Shown here one piece after another: positions 8,275 through 17,012 of a stretch of DNA of 34,508 nucleotides; the first letter of the stretch is position 1, and every line of letters starts with the position of its first letter. The stretch spans positions 1 through 34,508 of the forward strand of contig JADDQE010000182.1 of NCBI GenBank assembly GCA_016781525.1, written 5' to 3'. Source of the DNA: a bacterium (GTDB lineage: Bacteria > Chloroflexota > Chloroflexia > Chloroflexales > Kallotenuaceae). The translations under genes and the position numbers were made by a program. The notes beneath the pieces were generated by a model. That model was not told where the DNA came from, searched no databases, and saw only the letters and a program-made list of their open reading frames with translations.

Positions 8275-8992
8275 ATGGCGCGGGATGGTGCGAAAACGCA
8301 GAATGGACGGCGGGAGATGTCTCAGCAGGAGCAGCAGGCTCGCAAGGAGCGTGTCCTGACGCAGGGCCGTGCATCCGTCGTGCGCGGCATTAGTGACGCG
8401 GTTGTGCTTAAAGACGGAGATTCGTTCTTCTTGGCGCAGGCGGATGGGCAGGTCCCACTGGGGGGCACGCACGGATATGGGCTGTACTACCACGACTGTC
8501 GCTACCTGCATGGCTACGAGCTAGAGCTCGCGGATACCGCGCCGAATCCGCTCGTTGCGACGGCGAACCGCGGCGGGGTTTCGCCGGTATGGCTTCGACG
8601 ACGCCTTCACGCGCATCTTCAAAGGCACTTTGGAGGCAGCGACTTTTTTCGAACACCACCGGTTGCCCGAACTCTTTTCCGGCTTCGCGCGCGAGCAGTA
8701 CGATGTTCCGGTTCGCTACCCGGTCGCTTGCCACCCGCAGGCGTGGGCGGCCGGCGCGGTCCCGTACTTCCTCGCAACAGCATTGGGTCTGCAACCCGCA
8801 GCGTTCGAGAGAACGTTACGCATCGTGCGGCCCCTGCTGCCCGACTTTATCGAGCACGTCACGGTGCACGGGTTACGAGTTGGCGATGCAACAGTTGATC
8901 TGGCCTTTGATCGCGCCGCTGACGGTAACGTCGCGGTACAGGTCACCAAGGTCGAGGGCCAGGTCGAGGTTGTGGTGGAGCTTGCAAGTTAA
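8275..8992 (+). pseudogene. Glycogen debranching enzyme remnant with the middle deleted
   Basis: The 5' part (ATG 8275 after GGAGG) has the N-terminal domain of bacterial amylo-alpha-1,6-glucosidase-like proteins: VLKDGDSFFLAQADG, then HGYGLYYHDCRYLHGYELEL and NPLVATA. Near 8575-8590 the match stops and continues in a different frame with the extreme C-terminus of the same family: YGFDDAFTRIFKGTLEAATFF, HRLPELFSGF, YPVACHPQAWAAGAVPYF and LRIVRPLLPDFIEHVTVHGL, ending at 8992. The central catalytic (alpha/alpha)6 region, about 400 residues, is absent. The locus is therefore an internal deletion plus frameshift and is unlikely to be active. Both ends remain well conserved, so the loss looks recent. 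Confidence 0.8.
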
Positions 8993-9010
8993 TCAGGGAG
9001 AGAAGGCAAG

Positions 9011-9583
9011 ATGGCTGATGAGTTGATTCCGCCCGGCTGGAGCTACAACCCGGCAAGTTGGGCTCAGCGGTTACCTATCGTTGGGCTCGCGCTGCTCGGC
9101 TTCGCGATCGCCGGCTATCTGTCGCTATACCAGATGGGCGTCTTTGCGACGGTATGGGAACCATTTTTCGGAGCTGGGAGCAGAAAAATCCTCAATTCGG
9201 GTGTGTCGCGCATCCTACCCGTTCCTGACGCTGTGTTGGGCGCGCTGAGCTACCTGGCGGATGCAGTTGCAGGCATCATCGGAGGGCGCGCGCGCTGGCG
9301 CACAATGCCCTGGATCGTGGTGCTCTTTGGCTTAGCTGTGGGGCCGCTCGGCGCGGTGAGCATTCTGCTGGTGGTTTTACAGCCGGTGATGTTTAGTGCT
9401 TGGTGTACGCTCTGTCTCAGCTCCGCGCTCGTATCAGTCCTCATGATTGGCCCCGCAATGGACGAGGTGCTGGCCAGCCTGCAGTACCTGAAGCGGGAAC
9501 GAGACAGTGGGCGCTCTCTGTGGCGCGCGTTCTGGGGGTTGAGCGACAAGCGGGCGCAACAACAGGTGAGCCATGTGGGCTAG
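9011..9583 (+). CDS. Vitamin K epoxide reductase (VKOR)-like membrane protein
   Basis: The 190-residue protein has the VKOR four-helix fold signature: LSLYQMGVFATVWEPFFG, SRILPVPDAVLGALSYL, and the CxxC of the last helices in WCTLCL (Cys132, Cys135). VKOR proteins pass electrons from disulfide formation to quinone. This copy has only those two cysteines. The loop cysteine pair that relays electrons in classical VKOR is missing (WEPFFGAGS at the position of a CDPFFG-type motif), a variant also known in stand-alone bacterial homologues. ATG 9011 follows GAGAGAAGG. It overlaps the next gene by 11 bases, indicating a coupled pair. Confidence 0.82.
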   Translation: MADELIPPGWSYNPASWAQRLPIVGLALLGFAIAGYLSLYQMGVFATVWEPFFGAGSRKILNSGVSRILPVPDAVLGALSYLADAVAGIIGGRARWRTMPWIVVLFGLAVGPLGAVSILLVVLQPVMFSAWCTLCLSSALVSVLMIGPAMDEVLASLQYLKRERDSGRSLWRAFWGLSDKRAQQQVSHVG

Positions 9584-9929
9584 ACTTATCAATCTCGCTC
9601 TCGGTATTTGGCTTATGGCCGCGTCGTCGGTCCTGCGCTATGGCGAACCGGCGCGGACCAATGATTATATTGTCGGACCGATCGCCGCCACCTTTGCGAT
9701 CATAGCGATATCAGAGGCCACGCGCGGCGTTAGGTGGGTCAATGCGCTGCTCGGCGTTTGGCTTGTGCTTGCCCCATGGGTGCTAGGGTACGACAGCGCG
9801 TGGCTCATTCTGCATAGCTCCGTGATCGGCATCGCCATGTGGATCGTCACCGCCGTACGCGGAACAATAACACAGGACTTCGGCGGCGGCTGGTCGATCC
9901 TTTGGCGGCGCGACCCGAAGCGGCACTAA
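9573..9929 (+). CDS. SPW repeat membrane protein
   Basis: The 118-residue protein has two copies of a short two-helix unit typical of the SPW family: LALGIWLMAASSVLRYG and LLGVWLVLAPWVLGYD, each followed by a second hydrophobic helix. The protein should have four membrane helices and a short basic C-terminal tail (WRRDPKRH). Its role is unknown. The start overlaps the end of the VKOR-like gene, with AGGTGA just upstream. VKOR/SPW/SDR neighbours of this kind suggest a stress-response or envelope accessory operon, which is an inference. Confidence 0.8.
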   Translation: MWARLINLALGIWLMAASSVLRYGEPARTNDYIVGPIAATFAIIAISEATRGVRWVNALLGVWLVLAPWVLGYDSAWLILHSSVIGIAMWIVTAVRGTITQDFGGGWSILWRRDPKRH

Positions 9930-9949
9930 AACGGGGAAGCTGCTACACC

Positions 9950-10351
9950 AGTTGCCGATACGGAGTCGTCCTATGAGCGCTCCGGCCGCAAACCCCACCC
10001 CAACCAACAGCCCGTCGATCACTATGTCAACACCCACCGTCAAAACGAAGCTTGTGGGACTCTCGTCCTCACCTGTACCAATCGCTCCGCCTTCCGCCCC
10101 GTGCCCGACAAAATGGCGGATCGCCAGCATCAGCCCAACCCCGACGGTAAACCCGATGATCACGGCGATCGGATTTTGCTCCCGGATCTCAGGCAGGAGT
10201 TCACCGGCGACCGCACCAAACACAACGCCGGCCGCAAAGTGCTGGATCCCGCTCCGCACCGTTGCGCTCGGCACACCGGATTCAAGGAGTGCCGCTCTCG
10301 GCACAGCTACGTGAATACATCGCGTCCGGTACTGGGCCGCGTCCCGAGCAT
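9950..10351 (-). pseudogene. Broken ZIP-family metal transporter
   Basis: The central part of a ZIP zinc/metal transporter is readable: SGIQHFAAGVVFGAVAGELLPEI, then a helix with IGFTVGVGLMLAIRHFVGHG, and VDIVIDGLLVGVGFAAGALIG. The upstream end has a good ATG (10349-10351 after GGAGGTG), but that frame hits TAG after 14 codons, and the ZIP frame continues offset by one. After the third recognisable helix the sequence becomes non-homologous and runs antisense into the SPW gene, so the last helices are missing. It is damaged at both ends and probably non-functional. Confidence 0.65.
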
Positions 10352-10802
10352 CAATTCACCTCCACGTTGCGCTTTGCGATCTAACCCTGATATCGCAGCT
10401 TGGCTGCTCGCTTTCGACGAGCTAGCACTGCCGGGGCTGGGCTACTTTATGCTGCGGCGCGGTTGCCCAAATCAACACCGCGCTGTTGCCATGTTGACAG
10501 CGAAGTAGCATACCGTTTATCGTTCGGCCACCGCAGACCGAAACAGTTTGGGCAGACGCCATCCCGGAGCAGGGCGCGGCACGTGCGGGGCTGAGGCGGC
10601 AGCGTAGCGGCAGCTAAGACCTGATTGAAAGTGAGCAGGTGGGCGGGCACCCAGATGTCGCATTCCGACCATTTCGGCGAACAAGCATGAGCCGAACGTG
10701 ACCTGAATATTGCCCAGCATTGACGGGGTAAGGGGAGGCGAGGCAGATCAGATGCCGCTTCATTATGCCAAGTCCGATGGTGGCGAACAACGAGGAGGAG
10801 CC
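10352..10802. other. Upstream region of the formate dehydrogenase operon
   Basis: No gene is seen in this 450-base stretch. It contains a candidate promoter (TTGACA 10494-10499, 17-base spacer, TTATCG 10517-10522). The formate dehydrogenase frame is open from 10710, but its first well-placed start is 10803. The long leader could hold regulation of the operon, but no recognisable operator was found. Confidence 0.45.
10494..10522 (+). promoter_or_regulatory. Candidate sigma-70-type promoter for the fdh operon
   Basis: A perfect -35 hexamer TTGACA is followed after 17 bases by TTATCG, a weak -10. It points toward the formate dehydrogenase operon about 280 bases downstream. The call rests only on the -35 and the spacing. 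Confidence 0.3.
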
Positions 10803-13800
10803 ATGGGAACTTTTGATCGGCTCAAGAATCGCATCGGCCTGGTGCCGAATCCGGTCAGCGCGCAAACCAAACAGGTCCACGCTCGCATCCGTGGGGCGTC
10901 GGCCAGCGTCAGCGTCTGCCCCTATTGCGCCGTGGGCTGCTCACAGATCGTTTACACGAAGAACGGCAAAATCATCGACATCGAGGGCAACTACGAAAGT
11001 CCGATCAGCGGCGGGACCCTCTGCCCGAAGGGCGCGGCTACCTTTGGACTGCTGCACAGTCCACTGCGCGAGACAAAAGTCAAGTATCGCGCGCCCTACA
11101 GCGACAGGTGGGAAGAAAAGCCGCTCGCATGGGCAATGGAGCGCGTCGCCCAGCTGGTTAAGCAGACGCGCGACGCCAACTACGAGGAAACCAACGAGCA
11201 GGGCATGACCGTCAACCGCACCACCGCCATCGGGCATATGGGTGGGGCCACGCTCGATAACGAAGAGAATTACCTGATCAAGAAGCTGTGGACGGGCGGG
11301 CTCGGTATCGTCGCGGTCGAAAATCAGGCACGGATATGACACTCGAGCACCGTGCCCGGTCTGGGCGCGCGACTCGGTCGCGGCGGCGCGACGACCTTTC
11401 AACAGAACCTGGCGGAAAGCGACTGTATCGTGATCATGGGCTCGAACATGGCCGAGAATCACCCGGTCGGCTTTCGCTTCGTGATGCAGGCCAAGCAGCG
11501 CGGTGCGACACTGATTCATGTCGATCCTCGCTTCACCCGAACCTCCGCCATGTCGGATGTTCACGTGCCGCTGCGGGCAGGCAGCGATGTTGCGTTCCTC
11601 GGCGCGCTGGTCAACTATGTCATCAACAGCGAGCGCTGGAATAGCGATCCGTTCTTCCGGGAATATGTCACCCACTACACTAACGCGTCGGTCATCATCA
11701 ACCAGGATTTCAAGGATACCGAAGAGCTGGCCGGCGTCTTCTCCGGCTACAACCCCGAGACGCGGCAGTACGACTTCGAAACCTGGCAGTACGACGGCGA
11801 GCAAGACCATAGCACCAGCCCGTCGGGCGACCGGTCGACAAATCGGGACCAGACGGGCCCTAACCGGGACGAAGCCAAGGAAGTGCAAACGGCCGAGCCG
11901 CGCGGCGAGTTCGTCGGCAGGCTCACGGGGCAACCCCGCACCGATCCGTCGCTTCAGGATCCCATGTGCGCCTTCCAAATCGTCAAGCGCCACTTCGCGC
12001 GCTACACGCCTGAGCTGGTCGAGCGCATCTGTGGCGTGCCCCAGGATCTCTTCCTGAGGGTGGCCGAGGCGCTGGTCACCAACTCCGGACGTGACCGCAC
12101 CTCATCCTTCTGCTACGCCGTCGCCTGGACGCAGCACACGATCGGCACCCAGATGATCAGCTGTTGCGCGCTGCTTCAGCTGCTGCTCGGCAATATTGGT
12201 CGACCAGGCGGTGGGATTCTGGCCTTGCGCGGCCACGCGACGATTCAGGGCAGCACCGACATTCCGACCCTCTACAACCTGTTGCCGGGCTACCTGCCGA
12301 TGCCCACCTCGGTCAAGAAGCACGACACGCTCACAGATTACCTTCAGGTAGAGACCCCCGAGCTCGGGTGGTGGTACAACACGCCCAAATACATGGTAAG
12401 CCTGCTCAAGGCCTGGTATGGCGATGCCGCGACGCCGGAGAATGGTTTCGCCTACGACCTCATGCCCAAGATCGAGGCCGATTATTCCTTCCAAAAGATG
12501 CTGCTGATGATGAAGGACGGCATCATCAAGGGGCTCTTCTGTATGGGCGAGAACCCCGTGGTTGGCGGGCAAAACGCAGTGCTCGGCCGGCAGGCGCTGG
12601 CCAATCTCCAATGGCTCGTCGTCCGTGATGTCTTCGAGATCGAGACCGCCGCCTTCTGGTACGACGCGCCGGAGGTCCGGAAAGGCGAGCTGCGGCCGCA
12701 GGATATTAAGACCGAGGTGTTCTTCCTCCCAGCCTCCCTGACCGGCGAGAAGGAGGGGTCGTACACCAACACCCAGCGGCTCGTGCAGTGGCACGATAAG
12801 GCGGTCGAGCCGCGTGGGGACTGCCGCTCCGAGTCCTGGTTCATGCTCCAGCTTGGGAAGCGGCTCAAGGAGCTGTATGCCGGTGATACCAGCGCCCGGG
12901 GACGGCAGATCAACACATTGACCTGGGATTACCCGACGATTGGCGAGACCGGCGAGCCCGATCTGGATGCGGTTATCCGCGAGATCAACGGCTACACCGT
13001 CGCCGACAAGAAGCTGGTCAAAAGCTTTGTCGACCTCAAAGCCGATGGCTCGACCGCCTGCGGCTGCTGGATCTACAGTGGGATCATGCCCGAGGAGGGC
13101 AAGAACCTGTCGAAGAACCGCAGGGGTGACGAAGCGGCGGCCCTGGAATGGGGCTTCGCGTGGCCGGCCAATCGCCGCATTCTCTACAACCGGGCTTCGG
13201 CGGATCCCCAGGGCCGCCCGTGGAGTGAGCGCAAGAAGTGGGTCTGGTGGGACGACACGCAGGGCGAGTGGACCGGCCTCGACGTGCCCGATTTCCCGAA
13301 GACCAAGCGGCCCGACTACCAACCGCCGGAAGGCGCCAAGGGCATTGACGCGCACCCAGGTGACGCGCCCTTTATCATGATGGCCGACGGCAAGGGCTGG
13401 CTGTACGCGGCTAGCGGCCTGCGCGATGGCCCGCTCCCCACGCACTACGAGCCCTGGGAATCGCCGATCGGCAACGCGCTTTACCCGGAGCAGCCGCGCA
13501 GCCCCTCGGCGCTTTTCTTCGAGCGGCCCGATAACGTGTACCACGAGCTCGGCGATCCGCGCTTCCCGTACGTCATCACCACCTACCGGCTGACGGAGCA
13601 TCTCACTGCCGGTGGCATGACGCGCTATGTCCCCTGGCTGGCTGAGCTGCAGCCGGGCGGTTTCCTCGAGATCAGTCCGGAGCTTGCCGCAGAACTCGAC
13701 ATCTCCAACGGCGACTGGGTGACAGTCATGACGTTGCGGGGTGAAGCCGAGACGCGGGCGATGGTCACCCTCCGGCTCCAGCCGCTGCACCTCGGCGACC

Positions 13801-14072
13801 AGATCGTCCACCAGATCGGCATGCCCTGGCACTTTGGCTATGGCGGCCTGGCAAAGGGCGGGATCGCGAACGACTTGAGCGCGCTCGTACAAGATCCGAA
13901 CTCGCGCATCCATGAGGGCAAGTCATTCACCTGCAATCTCCGCAAAGGCCGAGCCGCCGGACACCCCGCCGGGTACTCCACCAAACGCCCAAGCCCCGAG
14001 CTAACGCGTCAGGCGGGCGAGGAGGAAGGCCATTGGGTTAAGGGGGACGTGAAAGGAGATCACGGAGCATGA
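10803..14072 (+). CDS. fdnG: Formate dehydrogenase catalytic subunit, selenoprotein
   Basis: This is the molybdenum/tungsten bis-MGD formate dehydrogenase alpha subunit, 1089 residues with the in-frame TGA at 11337-11339 read as selenocysteine 179. An N-terminal [4Fe-4S] site is formed by Cys39, Cys42, Cys46 and Cys74 (CPYCAVGC and LCPKG). The context of the Sec is VENQARI-U-HSSTVPGL, as in E. coli FdnG (NQARVUHGPTVASLAP). Further matches are AENHPVGFRF, HVDPRFTRTSA, LLQLLLGNIGRPGGG, ALRGHATIQGSTD, CGCWIYSG, RRILYNRASADPQG and TTYRLTEH. Unlike FdnG there is no twin-arginine signal. An unusual hydrophilic insertion of about 40 residues (around 340-380) interrupts the region before DPMCAF. ATG 10803 follows GAGGAGGAG. 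The stop overlaps the start of the next subunit. Confidence 0.95.
11337..11377 (+). promoter_or_regulatory. UGA codon and bacterial SECIS-like hairpin
   Basis: Directly after the TGA (11337-11339), bases 11351-11357 (CGTGCCC) pair with 11363-11369 (GGGCGCG) around the five-base loop GGTCT at 11358-11362. A 3x3 internal loop separates this from a lower stem, 11344-11347 (CGAG) with 11373-11376 (CTCG). The apical GGUCU begins 18 bases after the UGA, which to my knowledge is the same loop and distance as in the E. coli fdhF SECIS element bound by SelB. This supports selenocysteine insertion rather than termination. Confidence 0.88.
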
Positions 14073-14920
14073 ACGCTGCCATCCCCTTGATCGATAGCGA
14101 TCTCGTCGGTACAACGGGAGCGCGCCACGGCGCGATGGGTTATCTGACTGATACGACCCTGTGTATCGGCTGCAAAGCGTGTGAGGTCGCGTGCAAGCAG
14201 TGGAACCAGCTGCCGATGGATAACCTGGAGTGGACGGGCTACAGCTACGACAATACCAAAGACCTGAGCGCGACGACCTGGCGGCACGTTGCGTTTATCG
14301 AGCAGCTCGACGGCACGAACGGCCACTCACCCGGCGTGATGCCGCCGTTTCAGAGCAACTGGTTGATGATGAGCGACATCTGCAAGCACTGCGTGAAAGC
14401 CGGCTGCCTGGAGGCGTGCCCAACCGGAGCGATTATCCGCACTGAGTTCGATACGGTCGTGATCCAGCAGGATATTTGCAATGGCTGCGGCTACTGTGTC
14501 CCGTCCTGCCCCTTCGGCGTGCCTGACCTCAGCGCGAGCGATCACAAAGCGCACAAGTGTACCCTCTGTTACGACCGGATGGTGGACGACCTGGAGCCCG
14601 CTTGCAGCAAGGCCTGTCCAACGGACTCGATCCAGTTCGGGCCGATCGACGAACTGATGCAGCGCGCCGAACGACGGGTCGCCGAGCTGCATCAGCGGGG
14701 GGTCAAGAGCGCCTACATCTACGGGGATCGGGCGGTGGGCGGGACGCAGGGTATCGATGGCCTCAACTGCTTCTTCATCCTGACGGCCGAGCCCGAGGTC
14801 TACAACCTGCCCGCCTACCCGGAGCTTCCGCAAGACAAGGTTGGGAGCGCTTGGCTCGCGACGCTTGGCGCTGCATTCGCGATCGGTGCGGTGGCGGTCG
14901 CCGCGCTGCGCGGACGGTGA
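14069..14920 (+). CDS. fdnH: Formate dehydrogenase iron-sulfur (beta) subunit
   Basis: The 283-residue four-cluster ferredoxin-like subunit carries electrons from the catalytic subunit to the membrane. Four cysteine sets are visible in order: CIGCKACEVACKQW, CKHCVKAGCLEACP, CNGCGYCVPSCPFG, and CTLCYDR with CSKACP. GDRAVGGTQGIDGLNCFFIL is the usual post-cluster region. The C-terminus has one hydrophobic helix (WLATLGAAFAIGAVAVAALRG) that would anchor it to the membrane, as in FdnH. Its ATG overlaps the catalytic subunit stop (ATGA), with AAAGGAG upstream, so translation is coupled. Confidence 0.93.
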   Translation: MNAAIPLIDSDLVGTTGARHGAMGYLTDTTLCIGCKACEVACKQWNQLPMDNLEWTGYSYDNTKDLSATTWRHVAFIEQLDGTNGHSPGVMPPFQSNWLMMSDICKHCVKAGCLEACPTGAIIRTEFDTVVIQQDICNGCGYCVPSCPFGVPDLSASDHKAHKCTLCYDRMVDDLEPACSKACPTDSIQFGPIDELMQRAERRVAELHQRGVKSAYIYGDRAVGGTQGIDGLNCFFILTAEPEVYNLPAYPELPQDKVGSAWLATLGAAFAIGAVAVAALRGR

Positions 14921-15011
14921 GGGTAGTCCGGGAAGCAGGCTCGCACCTCCTAAGGATGACGATAATAGAGCACCGCTCTGCTGTGGCAGGGCTGCCGAGG
15001 AGTGGATGGGC

Positions 15012-16076
15012 ATGACCACACGCTATGAACGAACATGGGACAACCGGCGCAAGCAGAGTAAGCAAACACCAGCGGACGAGTCGGCAAATGGTGCCCGCTC
15101 GGTGACCGATCAGACACGCGCGAGCTACTACGGAGTTCCCGTGATTCACAAGCCGCACTGGAAGTGGCTCATTATCGTGTACTTCTTTGTGGGCGGGATT
15201 TCCGGCGCCAGCTATGTACTGGCCAGCATTGCCCACCTTGTCGGCGGGAAAGATGCCGGCAGAATTGTGCGTGCCGGGCGTTACCTCTCGCTCGCGGCCC
15301 TGCTTCCCAGCCCGATCCTGCTTATCCTCGACCTGGGCCGGCCCGAACGGTTCCATCACATGCTGTATATTCTGAAGCTGCGCTCGACGATGTCGGTCGG
15401 CACGTGGATTCTCACGATCTTTAGCGGATTTTGCGGGCTGTCGGCCTTGATCCAGGCGGCCGAGGATGGCCTTCTCAGTCGTATTGGTTTCGCCAATCGC
15501 CTGCTGCTCGCCCTCCCCGCCAAAGCTATCGGAGCCATCGGGAGTCTCTTCGGCTTCGGCATGAGCGGCTACACCGGCATTCTGATCGCCGCCACGGCTG
15601 TTCCTTTCTGGGCCAAGAACTACCGCCTAATGGGCCCACTCTTTCTCACCTCGGCGCTCTCCAACGCCTCGGCAGCGATCACCCTCACGTTATCACTTGC
15701 ACGCGGCACCAGTCACAGCACGCTACAGCGCTTGGAGCACCTGGATATGCTGGCCGCCATTGGGGAGCTGACGCTGTTGATCATGGCTCGCCGCAACCTC
15801 GGGCCGGTCATCGCCCGCCCGCTCCGTGAGGGATCGCTGGGCAACATCTACAGGTGGGGAGTGCTCGGGGTAGGTATTACGGCGCCCTTAGCACTGCTCT
15901 CACTGACTCGGCTGAAGCCACACGCTGCGCCGCGCCTGCTGGCCGGCATCTCGGCCGCGCTCACCTTGATTGGAGGCTTCTTGTTCCGGTATGTCTTTGT
16001 CATGGCAGGTCGCGCCTCGGCCGATGACCCGCAGGCCACCTATGAGTTTACCCGTCGCGAACGACCTTTAGGCTAA
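15012..16076 (+). CDS. nrfD: NrfD/PsrC-type membrane subunit of formate dehydrogenase
   Basis: The 354-residue polytopic protein is of the NrfD/polysulfide reductase membrane family, with about eight or more helices. It begins with a hydrophilic cytoplasmic stretch, then HWKWLIIVYFFVGGISGASYV, and contains LDLGRPERFHHML and MSGYTGILIAATAVPFW, both characteristic of the family. It binds and reduces quinone without heme, replacing the cytochrome b FdnI of E. coli. ATG 15012 is preferred over ATG 15006 because GAGGAG ends 9 bases before it. The frame is open to 14841, but that part overlaps the Fe-S subunit out of frame and is a shadow. It is the last gene of the formate dehydrogenase operon. 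Confidence 0.9.
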   Translation: MTTRYERTWDNRRKQSKQTPADESANGARSVTDQTRASYYGVPVIHKPHWKWLIIVYFFVGGISGASYVLASIAHLVGGKDAGRIVRAGRYLSLAALLPSPILLILDLGRPERFHHMLYILKLRSTMSVGTWILTIFSGFCGLSALIQAAEDGLLSRIGFANRLLLALPAKAIGAIGSLFGFGMSGYTGILIAATAVPFWAKNYRLMGPLFLTSALSNASAAITLTLSLARGTSHSTLQRLEHLDMLAAIGELTLLIMARRNLGPVIARPLREGSLGNIYRWGVLGVGITAPLALLSLTRLKPHAAPRLLAGISAALTLIGGFLFRYVFVMAGRASADDPQATYEFTRRERPLG

Positions 16077-16128
16077 AGCAACGGACGCCGTGCAGCCTGC
16101 CGACGCCCTTGCAGCTTCCGCTACGCGC

Positions 16129-16530
16129 CTACCGGGATGAGCGCTCAAGATCCTGGCTGCGGTGCTTCAATACCACCCGTTCGAGCGAGACAGTCTGGAT
16201 ATCGCTAAGCGGAATGGTCCGACGGCCGATCAGTCCCCACCATTTACCGACCTTGATCGATCCCTCGCCAAGCGACGACGCGGTATCCGGCTCAGTCGCA
16301 TACAGCGCGGCCGCCGACTGCGTTTTTGGACCAGGATTACCGTTCATCTGTGTCGGCACCGGGCCAAACATTTCGCCGTTGGTCACGCTCGTCTGGAGCG
16401 CCTCCGCCAGTACGCCCTCCCCACTCAAAGCTGGCGGGCCTGGCACCACGTTGATGACCGTCCCGAGGTACGCATTATCCAGCGTGTACACGTCCATCGA
16501 CACCCGAATGTCCCGGTGGTCGAAGCTCAT
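16129..16530 (-). CDS. PRC-barrel/DUF2171-like small protein
   Basis: The 133-residue protein starts MSFDHRDIRVSMDVYTLDNAYLGTVINV, resembling PRC-barrel or DUF2171-type domains (MxVYxxDGxxLGxV). It ends WWGLIGRRTIPLSDIQTVSLERVVLKH, where such proteins have the matching final beta strands. The middle (residues 35-85) is low in secondary structure and rich in Gly, Pro, Asn and Thr. No signal or membrane helix is present. ATG 16530 follows AAGGAG. It converges with the formate dehydrogenase operon. The family call is by motif shape only. Confidence 0.6.
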   Translation of the reverse strand: MSFDHRDIRVSMDVYTLDNAYLGTVINVVPGPPALSGEGVLAEALQTSVTNGEMFGPVPTQMNGNPGPKTQSAAALYATEPDTASSLGEGSIKVGKWWGLIGRRTIPLSDIQTVSLERVVLKHRSQDLERSSR

Positions 16531-16548
16531 ACTGCTGCACTCCTTCCG

Positions 16549-16920
16549 TCATGGCACTATCCCATGCGATTCGTTCCAAGGAGGCGTGTCTGTCGGCTCG
16601 CTTCCTGCGCAGACAAGGGTTTGCGCACGGGTGCAAACGCGCGGAGCTGGGCGTACCCCTCGCAGAACGATGCGACAAGCGCGAACAGCACGAACCATTT
16701 CCTCACCTGCCGTCAGCAGCAATATTCCCGCCCTGATGGCGAGAGCAGTCACCTTCACGGCGTCTCGCTTTGATTGCGCAACAGCCAGCACCCAGCCTTT
16801 GGCACCACCCGCCGTTGCAATCACGACAGATACTGACCGCATGATCCGCCTGCGGCGAGGGACACCGTTGTCCTTAAAGTTGGCAATCGTCGTGAAGTCT
16901 TCCGGCACGTCCGCCGTCAC
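16549..16920 (-). CDS. Doubtful small hypothetical, faintly DUF1490-like
   Basis: The frame encodes up to 123 residues from GTG 16920, or 97 from ATG 16842. The stretch GWVLAVAQSKRDAVKVTALAIRAGILLLTAGEEMVRAVR recalls small DUF1490-type proteins (alpha-helical, with TALxLRGxRxAEE patterns), but the resemblance is faint. The C-terminal third looks non-conserved, so the gene may be truncated by a change of frame. No good ribosome binding site precedes either start. Confidence 0.3.
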   Translation of the reverse strand: MTADVPEDFTTIANFKDNGVPRRRRIMRSVSVVIATAGGAKGWVLAVAQSKRDAVKVTALAIRAGILLLTAGEEMVRAVRACRIVLRGVRPAPRVCTRAQTLVCAGSEPTDTPPWNESHGIVP

Positions 16921-17012
16921 CTAACCAATGGAAGCACCGATGCGCGGATCGCGGTACATTATCACCAGTGACGTGTTGAATAGATGATCTCGTGCTAGAA
17001 AGTGAACTATTA

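Noticed and set aside
10710..11339. Stand-alone 209-residue protein ending at the TGA
   Set aside because: The conserved sequence continues in the same frame past the TGA with a SECIS hairpin, so the TGA is read as selenocysteine rather than a stop.
10941..11993. 350-residue minus-strand frame opposite the formate dehydrogenase gene
   Set aside because: It mirrors the GC-rich third positions of the strongly conserved plus-strand gene, has a shadow-type composition and no family features.
12102..13913. 603-residue minus-strand frame
   Set aside because: It is an antisense shadow of the formate dehydrogenase catalytic subunit, which is conserved throughout this region.
14841..15005. Upstream extension of the NrfD gene
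   Set aside because: This part overlaps the Fe-S subunit out of frame and shows no NrfD similarity. A ribosome binding site places the start at 15012.
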